A stretch of 57,887 nt of DNA, taken from NCBI GenBank assembly GCA_027021615.1, contig JALUTY010000026.1:1-57887 (forward strand), read 5' to 3'. Under the pieces are notes generated by a model. It saw nothing but the letters and a program-made list of their open reading frames with translations. It ran no database searches and was not told the origin of the DNA. Of this stretch, positions 1-8,077 are shown piece by piece. Position numbers and translations under genes: made by a program. Each line of letters opens with the position of its first letter. Position 1 is the stretch's first letter. This stretch comes from a bacterium (GTDB taxonomy: Bacteria > Desulfobacterota > Deferrisomatia > Deferrisomatales > Deferrisomataceae).

Positions 1-205
1 AGGCCTCCACGGAGCGCAGAACGTGGCTGGAGAGGGTTCTGGAGACCTGGAGGCCGTTCGGGTCTTGGAGTCCCACCCAGGCCGGATGAGCTGACCACGG
101 CCCGATTTGGAATTCTTCAGGGACGACGACATCGAGATCCACCTTCTCCACAGTCCAGGGGTGCTCCAGGCCCAACAGGTGCTGGTACAGAGTCGTATCG
201 CGCAT
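1..205 (-). CDS. ISL3-type transposase, N-terminal part (runs off the window, possibly decayed)
   Basis: The minus-strand reading frame opens at an ATG at 205 behind a strong ribosome site (AAAGGAGG) and leaves the window after 68 codons. The first about 25 residues (MRDTTLYQHLLGLEHPWTVE, then KVDLDV) match the conserved start of ISL3-family transposases. After that, the Cys-x2-Cys zinc-binding segment expected next in this family is not visible in this frame. The copy may therefore be broken or fused to unrelated sequence. The family moves DNA by a DDE-type reaction; the catalytic domain would lie outside the window. Identification rests on the short N-terminal match only. Confidence 0.5.
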   Translation of the reverse strand, partial: MRDTTLYQHLLGLEHPWTVEKVDLDVVVPEEFQIGPWSAHPAWVGLQDPNGLQVSRTLSSHVLRSVEA

Positions 206-336
206 GGTCCGCCTCCTTTCGGCGAACCAAGCTACCGCGATCTCTACCCACTAGAAACCCGGAAGAACCTGAAGAAATAGGCCCGGTTCATCGGTGGGGA
301 GGCGGCCATCGCTCCTGTTTTGCGCCGGGTTATAGG
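206..336. other. Gap between IS-like gene and hydrolase fusion
   Basis: 131 bases without a gene. The stretch around 245-280 (CCCACTAGAAACCCGGAAG and following) resembles sequence I associate with ISL3 element ends, so the left terminus of the element may be here. No second inverted end can be seen because the rest of the element is outside the window. Confidence 0.25.
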
Positions 337-2301
337 TTACACGGCGGGCCGGCGGTCCCGGAGGCCCCCGGCGCTGCGGCGGAACGTGGGCCCTGCGCCG
401 GTGCGAGGGGCGTCGAGGATGCGGGCCAGGGTGGCCCGGACCGTGGCCGGGTCGTCGTCGAAGTCCCCGTGGTGCCGGGAGCGGGAGGCGTCGGCCGAGC
501 CCACGGGCTCGGTGTTGGGGGCGAGGACCCAGCTCTCGCCCCGGACGAGCACCTGGCCCAGGTCCGGGTCGTCGGCCACGAACCGCTCCATGCCCAGGAT
601 CGGTTCCCCGTCCCGGACCCCGGGAATGCGCGGCCGGGCCTCGAACGCGTTCGACACCAGGTACAGCAGGGACTTGTGATAGATGTTGGCGCAGTGGTCG
701 TCCTGCTCGGCCTCGTCGGTCAGGGTGAACAGGGTGAACCGGCCGATGCCCCCGTCCCTTACGGCCGGGAGGTAGCAGGCCTTGAACAGCTCCACGGTGC
801 ACGCCGGCGCCCACAGGGTGCACGAGGCCACCCGGATCCCCAGCCCCATGCGGCCCGCCATGGGCCCCGAGGGGATCCTCCCCCGGGCGGTGAGCCACTG
901 GACCAGCGGGGCCAGGAAGATGCTCCCGGCGCTGTGACCCGCCAGATGGATCTCCAGGTCCGGGTCGGCCCGGGCCAGGTCGGCCACGAGTTCCCCCACC
1001 CACCGGGCCGCGCCGTCCCTGCGCGTGGTGGAGCGCAGCGCGTTCTCCTTCATCTCGTCCCACACCGCCTTGCCGCCCAGGCCCCGGGCCAGGGGCTCCA
1101 GGGCGTCGTCCAGCCGGTCCAGCAGGAAGTCCTTGGCCTCGTCCCAGAACCCCTCGGGCCGCCGCCGGCCCAGGGCGTCGTCCAGGATGTTCCGGACCGT
1201 GGTCCAGAAATCCGTCTTCCACACGAAGGCCAGGGGGTAGACCTCGGCCCCGAGCAAGGTCGCCCGGTACTCGGCCACCCGCTGGATCGCGGCCTTCTCG
1301 TCCACCAGCCCGCCGTGGGCGTAGAGGAGCACGCGTTTCCGGCCCCACCCGGCCACGGCCCGAGGGATCTCGGTGCGCACGATCTCGGCCACCTCGGCCC
1401 GGGAGGTGCCGTAGGTGCCGCCCTGGCGCAGCCGGCCGTCGTTGCCCACGCTCACCACGTGGGGTCGCAGATCGGCATAGGCGTAGCCGCCGGCCAGGTT
1501 GCCCCGGGCCGACAGCCCGGCGGCCACGGTCTGGCGGGCCAGCGCCACCGGGGCCCCGAGCCGGGTCACCCACACGTCCATGGCGTTCTCGAACCAGTCG
1601 TCGTAGGTAACGAGCGCGAGCCCCCGCTGCCCCCACCCCGGCCCCCAGGAGTTCTGGATCCAGAACCCCCTCTCGTCGTAGGCCACGATGACGAAGGCGT
1701 GGCCGCCCACCCGGTCGGGCCGGTGGGGGATCACCCCGTCGGCCTCGGGCTCGTACCACCCCGTGTGGATCCAGGAGGTGGCGAACAGCACCCCCACCTC
1801 GGCCAGGGCCGTGTGGAGCGCGGCCAGGTCGTGGTGGTTCACCCGGTAGTAGGCGCCCAGGGGCCGGCGGCCGGCGTCCTGGGCGATCGCGGCCGTGAGC
1901 CGGGCTCGGTTCCGGCGCCGGGGCCAGAGCCGCGCCGCGCACACCCCGTGCTTGTGCCAGCCCTTCACCGCGCCCCGGGCGCTGGAGCCCTCGTAGTCCT
2001 CGCCGGGCCACTCGTCGTACCGCCGGGCCAGATCGTAGAGCATCCAGGGGCTCACCCGGGTTCGGTCGGGCTCCACGCTGCGGGTGCGCAGCAGGAAGTG
2101 GACCACCGTGGCCAGCCCGAACCCGGTGCATGCGCCGTCCGGCCCCTGGTCCAGCACCGGCACCCGGGCTCGCCGGAACCGCTCCACCGGCAGCCGGGGG
2201 GGCACCTCGATCAGGGTGGGCTCGAACAGCCGGTCGCGGAAGTCGGCCGTGTCGGGCCGGGCGTCGAACCGGTACCGAGAGAGGCGGGCTCCTGCTGCCA
2301 T
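337..2301 (-). CDS. Papain-like (C1) cysteine peptidase fused to an alpha/beta-hydrolase-like domain
   Basis: 654 residues. The start was placed at the ATG at 2301 because AAAGGAGGTG sits 5 bases upstream; an ATG 60 bases earlier lacks this. Residues 1-250 look like a bacterial C1 peptidase: Gln52 and Cys58 in DQGPDGACTGFG, His201 in GGHAF and Asn217 in QNSWGPGW give the full oxyanion Gln and Cys-His-Asn set. Residues about 330-640 look like a separate alpha/beta hydrolase: HGG near the start, the nucleophile motif GHSAGS near residue 458 and a late His in RHHGDF. There is no signal peptide or membrane segment, so it is probably cytoplasmic. Substrate unknown. It sits 85 bases downstream of the cysteine synthase gene, which could make them co-transcribed, and next to an IS-like gene. 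Confidence 0.75.
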   Translation of the reverse strand: MAAGARLSRYRFDARPDTADFRDRLFEPTLIEVPPRLPVERFRRARVPVLDQGPDGACTGFGLATVVHFLLRTRSVEPDRTRVSPWMLYDLARRYDEWPGEDYEGSSARGAVKGWHKHGVCAARLWPRRRNRARLTAAIAQDAGRRPLGAYYRVNHHDLAALHTALAEVGVLFATSWIHTGWYEPEADGVIPHRPDRVGGHAFVIVAYDERGFWIQNSWGPGWGQRGLALVTYDDWFENAMDVWVTRLGAPVALARQTVAAGLSARGNLAGGYAYADLRPHVVSVGNDGRLRQGGTYGTSRAEVAEIVRTEIPRAVAGWGRKRVLLYAHGGLVDEKAAIQRVAEYRATLLGAEVYPLAFVWKTDFWTTVRNILDDALGRRRPEGFWDEAKDFLLDRLDDALEPLARGLGGKAVWDEMKENALRSTTRRDGAARWVGELVADLARADPDLEIHLAGHSAGSIFLAPLVQWLTARGRIPSGPMAGRMGLGIRVASCTLWAPACTVELFKACYLPAVRDGGIGRFTLFTLTDEAEQDDHCANIYHKSLLYLVSNAFEARPRIPGVRDGEPILGMERFVADDPDLGQVLVRGESWVLAPNTEPVGSADASRSRHHGDFDDDPATVRATLARILDAPRTGAGPTFRRSAGGLRDRRPAV

Positions 2302-2386
2302 GGGGGCACCTCCTTTGCGGGTGGAACCCTGGCATCTTGTCCCAGAAGCGCCTCCTGTCAAGCGGGCCCGCTGCTCTGTCGGGTCA

Positions 2387-3352
2387 TCAGACCGTGGGCT
2401 TTCCCTCGGCTCCGAGCCACTCCGCGTAGAAGCTCATGTACTTGAACGCCCCGTCGGGCACGATGGCCACGCCCACGCCGCCTTCGGTGCGGGCCTTCTC
2501 CCGGGCCGCCCACAGGACCGCCCCGGACGAGGGGCCCACGAGCAGGCTCTCGGTCCGCGCCACCTCGATGGCGGTGCGGTAGGCGGGCTCGTCGGGCACG
2601 GTGATCGTCTCGTCCACCACCGACGGGTCCAGGATCTCGGGCTGCTTCGACTCCTCGAAGTTCTTGAGCCCGGGCAGCCTGTGGCCCCGCTGAGGCTGGA
2701 TCGCCACGATCCGGACGTCCGGGTTCTGTTCCTTGAGGTACCGGCCCACTCCCGTGATCGTGCCGCAGGTGCCGTACCCGGCGAAAAAGTGGGTGATCCG
2801 GCCCTCGGTCTGCTCCCAGATCTCGGGGCCGGTGGTCTCGTAGTGGGCGCGGACGTTGTCCGGGTTCTCGTACTGGTTGGGCATCACGTACTCGTCCCGG
2901 GTCCTCGGCCCCTCGGCGATGCTCTTGGCGAGCGCGATGGCCCCGTCTTTGGGGTGGTTGATGGGGCACAGGTCGTCCGGGGTGGGCCACACCTCCGCGC
3001 CCAGAAGCCGGAGCACGATGAGCTTCTCCTCGGGCAGGGCGCTGGGCACGGTGATGGTCGCCTGCACCCCGAGGAGGTTCGCCAGCGCCACCAGGGCGAT
3101 GCCGGTGTTCCCCGAGGTGGGCTCCACGATCTTCTTGCCCTGGGGCAGCTCCCCCCGCTCCCGAAGGCCCTTCAGCAGGTAGGCCGCAGTGCGGTCCTTG
3201 ACCGAGCCGAACGGGTTGAAGCTCTCGAGCTTGCCGTACAGCTCCATGGGCCCCTCGGGGGCGAACCGGGTTAGGCGCACAAGGGGGGTGGGATTGTCCG
3301 GGTTGGCCACCAGGTCCGCGATGCTCTCGTACACACGGCAGGAAGCAGGCAT
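2387..3352 (-). CDS. Cysteine synthase (O-acetylserine sulfhydrylase family, PLP-dependent)
   Basis: 321 residues. The start at 3352 has AGGAGA 7 bases upstream. It makes L-cysteine from O-acetylserine and sulfide, or uses a related activated serine. Visible family marks are the PLP lysine in SFNPFGSVKDR, the TSGNTG loop that binds the substrate carboxylate, the glycine-rich GTCGTITG loop for the cofactor phosphate and GPSSGA near the C terminus. Length fits the CysK/CysM family. I cannot decide between CysK- and CysM-type from motifs alone. It has its own predicted promoter and is the first gene of a possible two-gene unit with the peptidase-hydrolase fusion. Confidence 0.88.
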   Translation of the reverse strand: MPASCRVYESIADLVANPDNPTPLVRLTRFAPEGPMELYGKLESFNPFGSVKDRTAAYLLKGLRERGELPQGKKIVEPTSGNTGIALVALANLLGVQATITVPSALPEEKLIVLRLLGAEVWPTPDDLCPINHPKDGAIALAKSIAEGPRTRDEYVMPNQYENPDNVRAHYETTGPEIWEQTEGRITHFFAGYGTCGTITGVGRYLKEQNPDVRIVAIQPQRGHRLPGLKNFEESKQPEILDPSVVDETITVPDEPAYRTAIEVARTESLLVGPSSGAVLWAAREKARTEGGVGVAIVPDGAFKYMSFYAEWLGAEGKPTV

Positions 3353-3395
3353 GCTAATCTCCTGTTGCTTGGCGGAAAAATACTGAGCATCAAAA

Positions 3396-3424
3396 ATTAT
3401 TTCACAGCTATATAGTAGGGTCAA
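3396..3424 (-). promoter_or_regulatory. Sigma-70-like promoter for the cysteine synthase gene
   Basis: On the minus strand TTGACC (3424-3419) is followed after exactly 17 bases by AATAAT (3401-3396), in a locally AT-rich stretch. Transcription would start near 3390, giving a leader of about 37 bases before the start at 3352. Confidence 0.65.
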
Positions 3425-3525
3425 GAGATGCGGGTAGCTGATTGTGGTGGTGTATTTTTGTCCTGACCGCTTTGGACCGTCCACCGGAAACCGCTCGGAT
3501 TCATTGGTGACTTCCCCGGGCCCTC

Positions 3526-3553
3526 TTGACACGGCGGCCGGTCCCACTACACT
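3526..3553 (+). promoter_or_regulatory. Sigma-70-like promoter for the HAD-fold gene
   Basis: TTGACA at 3526-3531, 16-base spacer, TACACT at 3548-3553. It points toward the gene starting at 3640 and is divergent from the cysteine synthase promoter. Confidence 0.5.
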
Positions 3554-3601
3554 GCGCGGGGCCAGAGGGAGGAGGGCTGCAAACGATCGACGGAGGCGAA
3601 C

Positions 3602-3643
3602 GTGAACGGTTTCGTGTGCGTGGCGCAGGAGGGGAGGCCGTGA
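3602..3643 (+). CDS. Possible 13-residue leader peptide
   Basis: A GTG at 3602 follows CGGAGGCGAAC, a good ribosome site. The frame runs 13 codons and stops at a TGA whose first two bases overlap the GTG start of the HAD-fold gene (GTGA). This could couple translation of the two, or be chance. No regulatory residue run (for example repeated Cys or Leu) is present. Confidence 0.25.
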   Translation: MNGFVCVAQEGRP

Positions 3644-4110
3644 TTCGGGTGGAGATCCCGGGGGCCGGAGCCTTGGAGGTCCGCACAGTGCTCGCGGACT
3701 TCAACGGGACCCTGGCGGTGGACGGCCGGGTGGACCCGGAGGTGCGGGAGCGGCTGGCCGCCCTGGCGGCCCGGGTGCGGGTGGTGGTGGCCACGGCCGA
3801 CACCTTCGGCACGGTGGGCGAGGAGATCTCCGTGCCGGGGGTGGAGGTGCGGCGCCTGACCCCGGGGTTCCAGTCGGCCCAGAAGGAGAAGATCCTCGAG
3901 CGGTTGGGCCCCCAGACCGCGGCAGCCCTGGGCAACGGGGTCAACGATCACCGGATGGTCGCCCGCGCGGCGTTGGGCATCGTGGTGATGGGGCCGGAAG
4001 GGGCGGCATGGGAGACGCTGAGGCGGGCCCGGATCGTGGTGCCCAGCCCCCGGGACGCCCTGGACCTGCTGCTCCAACCCAAGCGCGTGGTGGCCACGTT
4101 GCGGGACTGA
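3640..4110 (+). CDS. HAD-fold protein of the soluble P-type-ATPase-like family
   Basis: 156 residues from a GTG at 3640 preceded by GGAGGGGAGG. An upstream in-frame ATG at 3526 would lie on the promoter and add unrelated sequence. HAD motif I is DFNGTL, with the nucleophile Asp kept but the second acid replaced by Asn, as is common in this small family (COG4087). Motif II Thr lies in ATADTFG and motif IV is GNGVNDHRM. Length and sequence resemble the isolated P domain of P-type ATPases without membrane or ATP-binding parts. Substrate unknown. It stands alone, about 180 bases before the radical SAM gene. Confidence 0.7.
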   Translation: MIRVEIPGAGALEVRTVLADFNGTLAVDGRVDPEVRERLAALAARVRVVVATADTFGTVGEEISVPGVEVRRLTPGFQSAQKEKILERLGPQTAAALGNGVNDHRMVARAALGIVVMGPEGAAWETLRRARIVVPSPRDALDLLLQPKRVVATLRD

Positions 4111-4191
4111 CAGCTCCCCTGGCCCCCGGACCGTGAGGTGAAGGCGAAGAGGGGTGGTGTTTCCCAGAGCGTGTGGGACTGCGGAAGGTTT

Positions 4192-4290
4192 TCAAGCCTT
4201 CTAGCATCCTAGCCTTCCAGCCTTCTAGCTTTCTAACCTCTGAGCCTTCAAGCGGGCCGAAGGCCCCGACCGACGACCAACGACCGAACT
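4192..4290. repeat. Intergenic word-repeat tract before the radical SAM gene
   Basis: 4192-4252 repeats near-8-base words (CCTTCTAG, CATCCTAG, CCTTCCAG, CCTTCTAG, CTTTCTAA). A small hairpin GGGCCGAAGGCCC (4254-4266) follows, then three 7-base words GACCGAC-GACCAAC-GACCGAA up to the next start codon. The last words are the reverse complement of the GTCGGTC words at 21072-21127. Confidence 0.7.
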
Positions 4291-4291
4291 T

Positions 4292-5338
4292 ATGGACACC
4301 GTGAAATCGGCAGACCTGTGGGAAGCCGTGGAGGGGGCACGCGAACCGGGCACGGTTCGGTGCCGGTTGTGTCACCACCGGTGCCGGATCGCCCCGGCGC
4401 GCCGGGGCCTGTGTGGGGTGCGGGAGAACCGGGACGGCAGCCTGGTTAGCCTGGTGTACGGCCGCCTGGTGGCCCAAAGTGCGGATCCCATCGAGAAGAA
4501 GCCCTTGTTCCACGTGGCGCCTGGCAGCCTGTCGTACTCCATTGCCACGGCGGGGTGCAACTTTCGCTGCAGGCACTGCCAGAATTACCAGATCAGCCAG
4601 GCGGTGACCGAGCTCGGAATGCTGCCGGGCCGGTTCGTGTCCGCCCGGGCGGTGGTGGAGGCGGCCGTGGCTGGGGGATGCCGGTCGGTGGCGTACACCT
4701 ACACCGAGCCCACCGTGTTCTTCGAGTACGCCCGCGACTGCATGGTCCTGGCTCGCCGAGCCGGGCTTTTGAACGTGTTCGTGACCAACGGGTACATGAC
4801 CCCCGAGTGTCTGGACGCGATGGAAGGGCTCCTGGACGCGGCCAACGTGGACCTGAAGGCCATGACCGACGAGTTCTATCGCTCGGTGTGCGGGGCCCGC
4901 CTCCAACCGGTGCTCGACACCATTGCGGATCTGGTGCGCAGGGGGGTGTGGGTGGAGGTCACCACCCTGTTGATCCCGGGGCGGAACGACTCGGAGGAGG
5001 AGCTTCGGGAGGGGGCCCGGTTCCTGGTTGGGTTGAGCCCAGACATCCCCTGGCATGTGACCGGGTTCTTCCCCACCTACCGCCTCACGGACGCTCCTCC
5101 CACTCCGGCTGCCGCCCTCGTTCGGGCTCGGGAGATCGGCATGGAGGAGGGGCTGCGGTTCGTGTACACCGGCAACCGGCCGGGGCGCGGGGGGGAGGAC
5201 ACCGTGTGTGGGTCGTGCGGCGCCGTGGTGGTGGGCCGCCTCGGGTACGCGGTGACCGTGCGCAACCTCGACCCGGAGGGCCGGTGCCGACACTGCGGCG
5301 CCGCGGTCCCCGGACTGGAGATGGGAGGACGGCCATGA
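4292..5338 (+). CDS. amrS: AmmeMemoRadiSam-system radical SAM enzyme
   Basis: 348 residues. The radical SAM cluster motif is CNFRCRHC (CxxxCxxC), preceded by TAGC as in pyruvate-formate-lyase-activase-like enzymes. A Cys-rich N terminus (CRLCHHRCRIAPARRGLCG) and a C-terminal CGSCG...CRHCG pair are typical of AmrS proteins. The family is defined by genomic pairing with AMMECR1- and Memo-like proteins; neither is in this window, and the reaction is unknown. The ATG at 4292 has no clear ribosome site because the preceding bases are word repeats. The start fits family alignment but could be wrong. The stop overlaps the next start (ATGA). Confidence 0.8.
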   Translation: MDTVKSADLWEAVEGAREPGTVRCRLCHHRCRIAPARRGLCGVRENRDGSLVSLVYGRLVAQSADPIEKKPLFHVAPGSLSYSIATAGCNFRCRHCQNYQISQAVTELGMLPGRFVSARAVVEAAVAGGCRSVAYTYTEPTVFFEYARDCMVLARRAGLLNVFVTNGYMTPECLDAMEGLLDAANVDLKAMTDEFYRSVCGARLQPVLDTIADLVRRGVWVEVTTLLIPGRNDSEEELREGARFLVGLSPDIPWHVTGFFPTYRLTDAPPTPAAALVRAREIGMEEGLRFVYTGNRPGRGGEDTVCGSCGAVVVGRLGYAVTVRNLDPEGRCRHCGAAVPGLEMGGRP

Positions 5339-5796
5339 GATACAAGCGCATCGTGGTGGCCCTGGACGGAAGCGAGCTGGCGGAGAGGGCGTTGGACGAG
5401 GCGGTCCCCTTGGCTCGGGAGGCAGGGGGGGAGGTGGTGCTCGTGGGAGTGCTTGACCTGACCGCGGGGATGTACGACGTGTACGCCGAGGCGTTCAACC
5501 CGGCGGACCTGCGGGCCCAGCTCGAGCGGTTCCTGGAGGCGGCCCTCGACCGGGCCAAGGAGCGCGTGGATGCCGCGGGTGTGCCGGCGCGCCGGTTCCT
5601 GCGGGTGGGGGTGCCCCACGAGGAGATCGCCGCCCTGGCTCGGGAGGAGAACGCGGATCTTCTGGTCATGACCACCCACGGCCGCAAGGGGATCAGCCAC
5701 CTCCTGCTGGGCAGTGTGACGGAACGGGTGATCCGCACCGCCCCTTGCCCGGTACTGGTGGTTCGGCCGGCCGCGCAACCGAAGGAAGCCCCTTGA
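5335..5796 (+). CDS. Universal stress protein (UspA family)
   Basis: 153 residues, one Usp domain. It begins with KRIVVALDGS and keeps the ATP-binding signature near the C terminus (THGRKGISHLLLGSV), so it is predicted to be an ATP-binding type, probably a dimer in the cytoplasm. It overlaps the radical SAM gene by four bases (ATGA), which implies joint translation. A ribosome site (GGGAGGAC) lies within the upstream gene. Confidence 0.88.
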   Translation: MRYKRIVVALDGSELAERALDEAVPLAREAGGEVVLVGVLDLTAGMYDVYAEAFNPADLRAQLERFLEAALDRAKERVDAAGVPARRFLRVGVPHEEIAALAREENADLLVMTTHGRKGISHLLLGSVTERVIRTAPCPVLVVRPAAQPKEAP

Positions 5797-5812
5797 TGCC
5801 CCGGGTCCCATA

Positions 5813-5843
5813 TGTGGGAGCCACCTCCTGGTCGCGATCCCGG
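5813..5843. repeat. REP-like short hairpin repeat
   Basis: TGTGGGAGCCACCTCCTGG followed by TCGCGATCCCGG. A close copy is at 23534-23563 (TGTAGGAGCCACCTCCCGG, GGCGACCCGG), and a partial copy is at 26184. The GTAGGAGC...GCGA layout resembles REP sequences of pseudomonads, which are linked to RAYT (Y1 transposase-like) proteins; none is in this window. Confidence 0.55.
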
Positions 5844-5869
5844 ATCTTGTGTCGGGCCGGGTCGTTCCG

Positions 5870-5945
5870 CCAAGGGACATGGGGCCTGCTTCCGGCCGGG
5901 CGCGAAGCCGCGCGTTGAGATTCGCCGCGCAGGCACGAGACACCA
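5870..5945. repeat. Dispersed repeat, copy A (partner at 57810-57880)
   Basis: The core CCGGCCGGGCGCGAAGCCG and then GAGATTCGCCGCGCAGGCAC match 57824-57869 with only a few differences. Just downstream, at 5944-5958, is CAGACCCCATGCCCCC, which is also found at the 3' edge of the repeat at 55462-55620. The rest of the gap (5946-6052) shows no gene. Confidence 0.65.
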
Positions 5946-6052
5946 GACCCCATGCCCCCTGACCGTGGTGCTGTGACGCGAAGCTGCTTGAAACGCCAGG
6001 CGAGGAAAGAGGTTTCCGAGCCTCCCAGCGGACCGAAGGCCGGAAGTGGGGC

Positions 6053-6081
6053 TTGACATCGGCGTATTGGTACAGTAAAAG
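6053..6081 (+). promoter_or_regulatory. Sigma-70-like promoter for the Rrf2-type regulator
   Basis: TTGACA at 6053-6058, 17-base spacer, TAAAAG at 6076-6081, about 19 bases before the start codon, in an AT-rich dip. Genes of this regulator family often control themselves by binding over such a promoter, but I see no clear palindrome here. Confidence 0.55.
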
Positions 6082-6099
6082 ATTCGAAAGGTCATCAAT

Positions 6100-6540
6100 A
6101 TGGTCATTACAAGAGCTACCGAGTACTCGATTCGTGCGGCCCTGTACCTGGCCGAGAGGTACCCGGCTCCGGTGGTTTCCAAGCAGGAGATCTGCGAGGC
6201 CGAGGGGATCACCCCGGCGTTCCTGACCAAGATTCTCCAACCCCTGATCCACGAGGGGCTCGTGCGGTCCAAGCGGGGCGTGTCCGGCGGGTTCGCCCTG
6301 GCCCGGGATCCGACCCGGTTGACCCTTTTGGACATCATGGAGGCGGCCGAGGAGCCCATGCTCCTCAATGTGTGCCTGCTGGAGAACCACCCGTGCGAGC
6401 GGGAGTGCACCTGCCCGGTGCACGAGCTGTGGGTCGAGGCTCGGGCCCGGCTGGCCGAGATCTTTTCCCGCCGGTCCTTGGCCGAGTTGGTCGAGGAAAG
6501 GCGCCGCCTCCGGACGAGGTCGTGTCGGAAGGGGTCATGA
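6100..6540 (+). CDS. Rrf2-family transcriptional regulator, probably iron-sulfur
   Basis: 146 residues. An N-terminal winged helix-turn-helix (residues about 1-75, with SGGFALARDP at the wing) is followed by a Cys cluster: Cys92, Cys99, Cys103 and Cys105. The spacing Cys92-x6-Cys99-x5-Cys105 fits the [2Fe-2S] ligands of IscR/NsrR-type sensors. Such proteins sense cluster status, nitric oxide or redox stress. No isc or suf genes follow; the next gene is a pentaheme cytochrome, 130 bases on. Control of that cytochrome, with an NsrR-like role, is a reasonable inference. GAAAGG lies 8 bases before the ATG. Confidence 0.85.
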   Translation: MVITRATEYSIRAALYLAERYPAPVVSKQEICEAEGITPAFLTKILQPLIHEGLVRSKRGVSGGFALARDPTRLTLLDIMEAAEEPMLLNVCLLENHPCERECTCPVHELWVEARARLAEIFSRRSLAELVEERRRLRTRSCRKGS

Positions 6541-6670
6541 TCCGACGGACCCGCCGGTCCGGAGGCGTCGAGTGAGCCGGTCCGGCGCATCCCCTGGGGC
6601 CCCGGGACGCGGAGAGGGCCGGCTCGCGACCCCAAACCATCACCGACACCGGTCTTTGAGGAGGAGACCC

Positions 6671-8047
6671 ATGCGAAAGGTGGGGTATGTCTTGACCGTG
6701 CTCGTTGCAGTGGCGGCCGCGGCCCGCGCCGGGGACCCGGCCGAGTCTCACCCGTTCTTCCCGAGCCTGTTGAACACGGCCACGGGCAAGCCGGTGAAGT
6801 CCACCGCGTTCTACCCTCCGTCCAAGTGTAAGGGGTGTCACGCCGAGATCTTCGACCAGTGGAAGGGCTCGATGCACTCCAACGCCTACCGGGACCCCGT
6901 GTTCCAGGCCCTGTGGAAGCTGGCGAACAAGGAGACCAACGGTTTGACCGACAAGCTTTGTGCCGGCTGTCACACGGCCGTGGGCACGGTGAGCGAAGAG
7001 GTGCGCATGGGCGACGACGGCGAGTTTCATGTGAGCGAGATCGCCGAGGAGGGGGTCCAGTGCCACGTCTGCCATAGCGTGGTGGGAACCCGTATGCTGG
7101 AGACCCCGACCACCATGCCCCAGAACGCGAGCATCGTGGTGGACCCCAGCCTGGTTATGCGGGGCCCTTACGACGACGCCAAGCCCATGTGGCACAAGGC
7201 CGCCTACTCCGAGCTCCACACCAAGGCCGAGTTCTGCGGCAACTGCCACAACGTGTTTCACCCGCTCAACAACTTCCATATCGAGAACACTTACAACGAG
7301 TGGAAGTTCTCGGTATACGCCCAGAAGGGGATCGTGTGCCAGGACTGCCACATGATGCCGGTGGAGAAGGCCATCGAGGTGGCCCGCACCCTCCAGAAGC
7401 CCAAGAACCCCGGGAAGGCCTCACCCATGGGCCCGGACAGGGACAACGTGTTCACCCACGAGTTCGTGGGCGGCAACTTCACGGTGACCGCACTGCTGGG
7501 CGCGGACAAGCACGCCGAGATCGCCAAGAAGCGCCTGAAGAGCGCGGCCGGGCTGGAGCTTCTGCTCCCCGGGGAGGCCGACGAGGGCGACATCGCCCGG
7601 TTCACGGTGCGGGTCCACAACGTGGGCGCCGGGCACAACCTGCCCACCAGCCTCACCGAGGTGCGGCAGATGTGGCTCGACGTGAAGGTGACCGACGCGA
7701 GCGGCCAAGCGCTGTACCGGTCGGGCGCTCTGGACGAGGACTACAACCTCCAGGAGGGCACGGTGCTGTTTCGGGCCGAGTCCGTGGACGCCCAGGGGCG
7801 CCACACCATCAAACCCTGGGAGATCGTGCGGTTCGCCTACAACACCACGATTCCACCCAAAGGGTACGCGGACCGGGAGTTCGCCTTCCTGGTGCCGGAT
7901 GACGCCAAGGGGCCGGTGAGGGTGGAGGTGAAGCTGCGCTACCGGTCCTATCCCCAGGCCGTGGCGAACCTGCTGCTGGGCGACGAGGCCCCGGTCCTGC
8001 CGATCGTGGACATGGCCCAGGCCGAGGGCACGATTCCGTTGGACTGA
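6671..8047 (+). CDS. Periplasmic pentaheme c-type cytochrome with C-terminal beta-rich domain
   Basis: 458 residues. The start at 6671 has GAGGAGAC upstream and gives a clean signal peptide (cleavage likely after ARA, residue 20). Five CXXCH haem sites are seen: CKGCH (53), CAGCH (97), CHVCH (131), CGNCH (189) and CQDCH (223), plus extra His residues for ligation. The layout resembles the cytochrome c554-like multihaem superfamily. Residues about 290-458 have no haem sites and look like an all-beta domain. Predicted to act in periplasmic or outer-surface electron transfer; partner and substrate unknown. It is 130 bases after the Rrf2 regulator and is followed by a strong terminator, so it is probably the last gene of that unit. 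Confidence 0.85.
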   Translation: MRKVGYVLTVLVAVAAAARAGDPAESHPFFPSLLNTATGKPVKSTAFYPPSKCKGCHAEIFDQWKGSMHSNAYRDPVFQALWKLANKETNGLTDKLCAGCHTAVGTVSEEVRMGDDGEFHVSEIAEEGVQCHVCHSVVGTRMLETPTTMPQNASIVVDPSLVMRGPYDDAKPMWHKAAYSELHTKAEFCGNCHNVFHPLNNFHIENTYNEWKFSVYAQKGIVCQDCHMMPVEKAIEVARTLQKPKNPGKASPMGPDRDNVFTHEFVGGNFTVTALLGADKHAEIAKKRLKSAAGLELLLPGEADEGDIARFTVRVHNVGAGHNLPTSLTEVRQMWLDVKVTDASGQALYRSGALDEDYNLQEGTVLFRAESVDAQGRHTIKPWEIVRFAYNTTIPPKGYADREFAFLVPDDAKGPVRVEVKLRYRSYPQAVANLLLGDEAPVLPIVDMAQAEGTIPLD

Positions 8048-8077
8048 GCCGACCTGACCAAGCCGAGGGAAGCCGCC

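Noticed and set aside
469-2445. A 658-codon plus-strand open frame
   Set aside because: Low-complexity product antisense to the peptidase-hydrolase gene with complete catalytic motifs.
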